Positions 6,728 through 7,107 of a stretch of DNA of 7,107 bases are shown here, in pieces; the stretch's first letter is position 1; each line of letters starts with the position of its first letter. Under the pieces are notes generated by a model. The model was not told the origin of the DNA, did no database searches, and worked only from the letters and a program-made list of their open reading frames with translations. The DNA comes from Candidatus Enterococcus ferrettii (GTDB taxonomy: Bacteria > Bacillota > Bacilli > Lactobacillales > Enterococcaceae), in the NCBI RefSeq assembly GCF_017377655.1, contig NZ_JAFREL010000128.1, forward strand, positions 1 through 7,107, read 5' to 3'. Both the position numbers and the translations under genes were made by a program.

Positions 6728-7107
6728 ATGGAAGAAAAAAAGAAACGCAAAAAATGGTTGCTGCTTTTAGCTCTTTTGCTGCTGCTTATTGGCGGCTACG
6801 GCATTTACCACTTCTTTTTCGCACCGAAGCCGCAGGCGATGTCGGTGATCAGCGGTGACTTTTTACCCGAAGGAAAAGATGCGAAGAAAATGTCGGATAA
6901 AGAGCTGGCTGATCTTGCCCAGCAGAAAGCAGACGAAAGCAACTTTAATATGATGATTGCTTCAGAAGCAACCATCAATGGCGAAACACAGCAGGGGCAA
7001 TTACCGATCAAGAACCCTGAAAGCAATGCCTATCCGGTCAATGTCGAAATCAAAGACGATCAAACCGGTGACATCATTTACACCTCAGGGGCAATTCTTC
7101 CCGGGGA
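6728..7107 (+). CDS. Small membrane-anchored extracytoplasmic protein (3' end outside window)
   Basis: 126 complete codons are visible and the frame is still open at the edge. Residues 1-9 are strongly basic (EEKKKRKK), residues 10-31 are one hydrophobic membrane segment (WLLLLALLLLLIGGYG and on), and the rest is hydrophilic, giving a cytoplasmic N-terminus and an outer domain by the positive-inside rule. The outer part includes a helical stretch (MSDKELADLAQQKADESN) and a beta-rich end with the pattern IKNPESNAYPVNVEI...GDIIYTSGAILPG. I recall this pattern from small membrane proteins encoded beside Gram-positive surface-protein genes, but I cannot give it a biochemical role. A signal peptide is less likely because no cleavage motif follows the hydrophobic segment. 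Its place 12 bases after the adhesive protein suggests that the two act together, for example in tethering or folding at the membrane. Confidence 0.8.
   Translation, partial: MEEKKKRKKWLLLLALLLLLIGGYGIYHFFFAPKPQAMSVISGDFLPEGKDAKKMSDKELADLAQQKADESNFNMMIASEATINGETQQGQLPIKNPESNAYPVNVEIKDDQTGDIIYTSGAILPG

Overview
The window is AT-rich DNA with strong purine-rich ribosome binding sites, Gram-positive signal peptides and surface-protein families typical of Lactobacillales. The surface-protein types and an IS1216-like IS6-family remnant point most to Enterococcus or a close relative. This is a judgement from recalled family features; no database search was made.

Layout. (1) Positions 1-1916, minus strand: the first 638 codons of a secreted adhesin. 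It has a signal peptide, a thioester domain with the Cys and Gln in the expected motifs, a middle domain, and at least four Cna B-type stalk repeats. The gene runs off the left edge, so the end of the stalk and any cell-wall anchor lie outside. A plausible sigma-A promoter is at 2022-2051. (2) Positions about 2146-4370: a cluster of decayed insertion sequences. It holds an IS6/IS1216-like remnant with both terminal inverted repeats but two internal deletions and several stops (2205-2768), an unidentified stretch (2769-3053), the 3' part of an IS3-family orfB on the minus strand (3054-3413), and an IS1182-family transposase on the plus strand lacking its N-terminal part and carrying a frameshift (3416-4370). 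The IS3 and IS1182 remnants meet head to head near 3414, each without its 5' end. None looks able to make an active transposase. (3) Positions 4381-7107, plus strand: a promoter candidate, a gene for a 729-residue secreted protein with a pectate-lyase-like adhesive region, and, 12 bases after its stop, the start of a gene for a small protein with one N-terminal membrane segment. The second gene runs off the right edge.

The two flanks are both cell-surface loci and are transcribed away from each other, with the IS cluster between them. The left adhesin is probably anchored covalently to the wall by its unseen C-terminus and can bind host or surface ligands through its thioester. The right pair looks like an operon in which a secreted, anchorless surface protein is co-expressed with a membrane-tethered extracytoplasmic partner. 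The right-hand genes, especially the last one, look richer in G+C than the left adhesin, so the two sides may have different histories.
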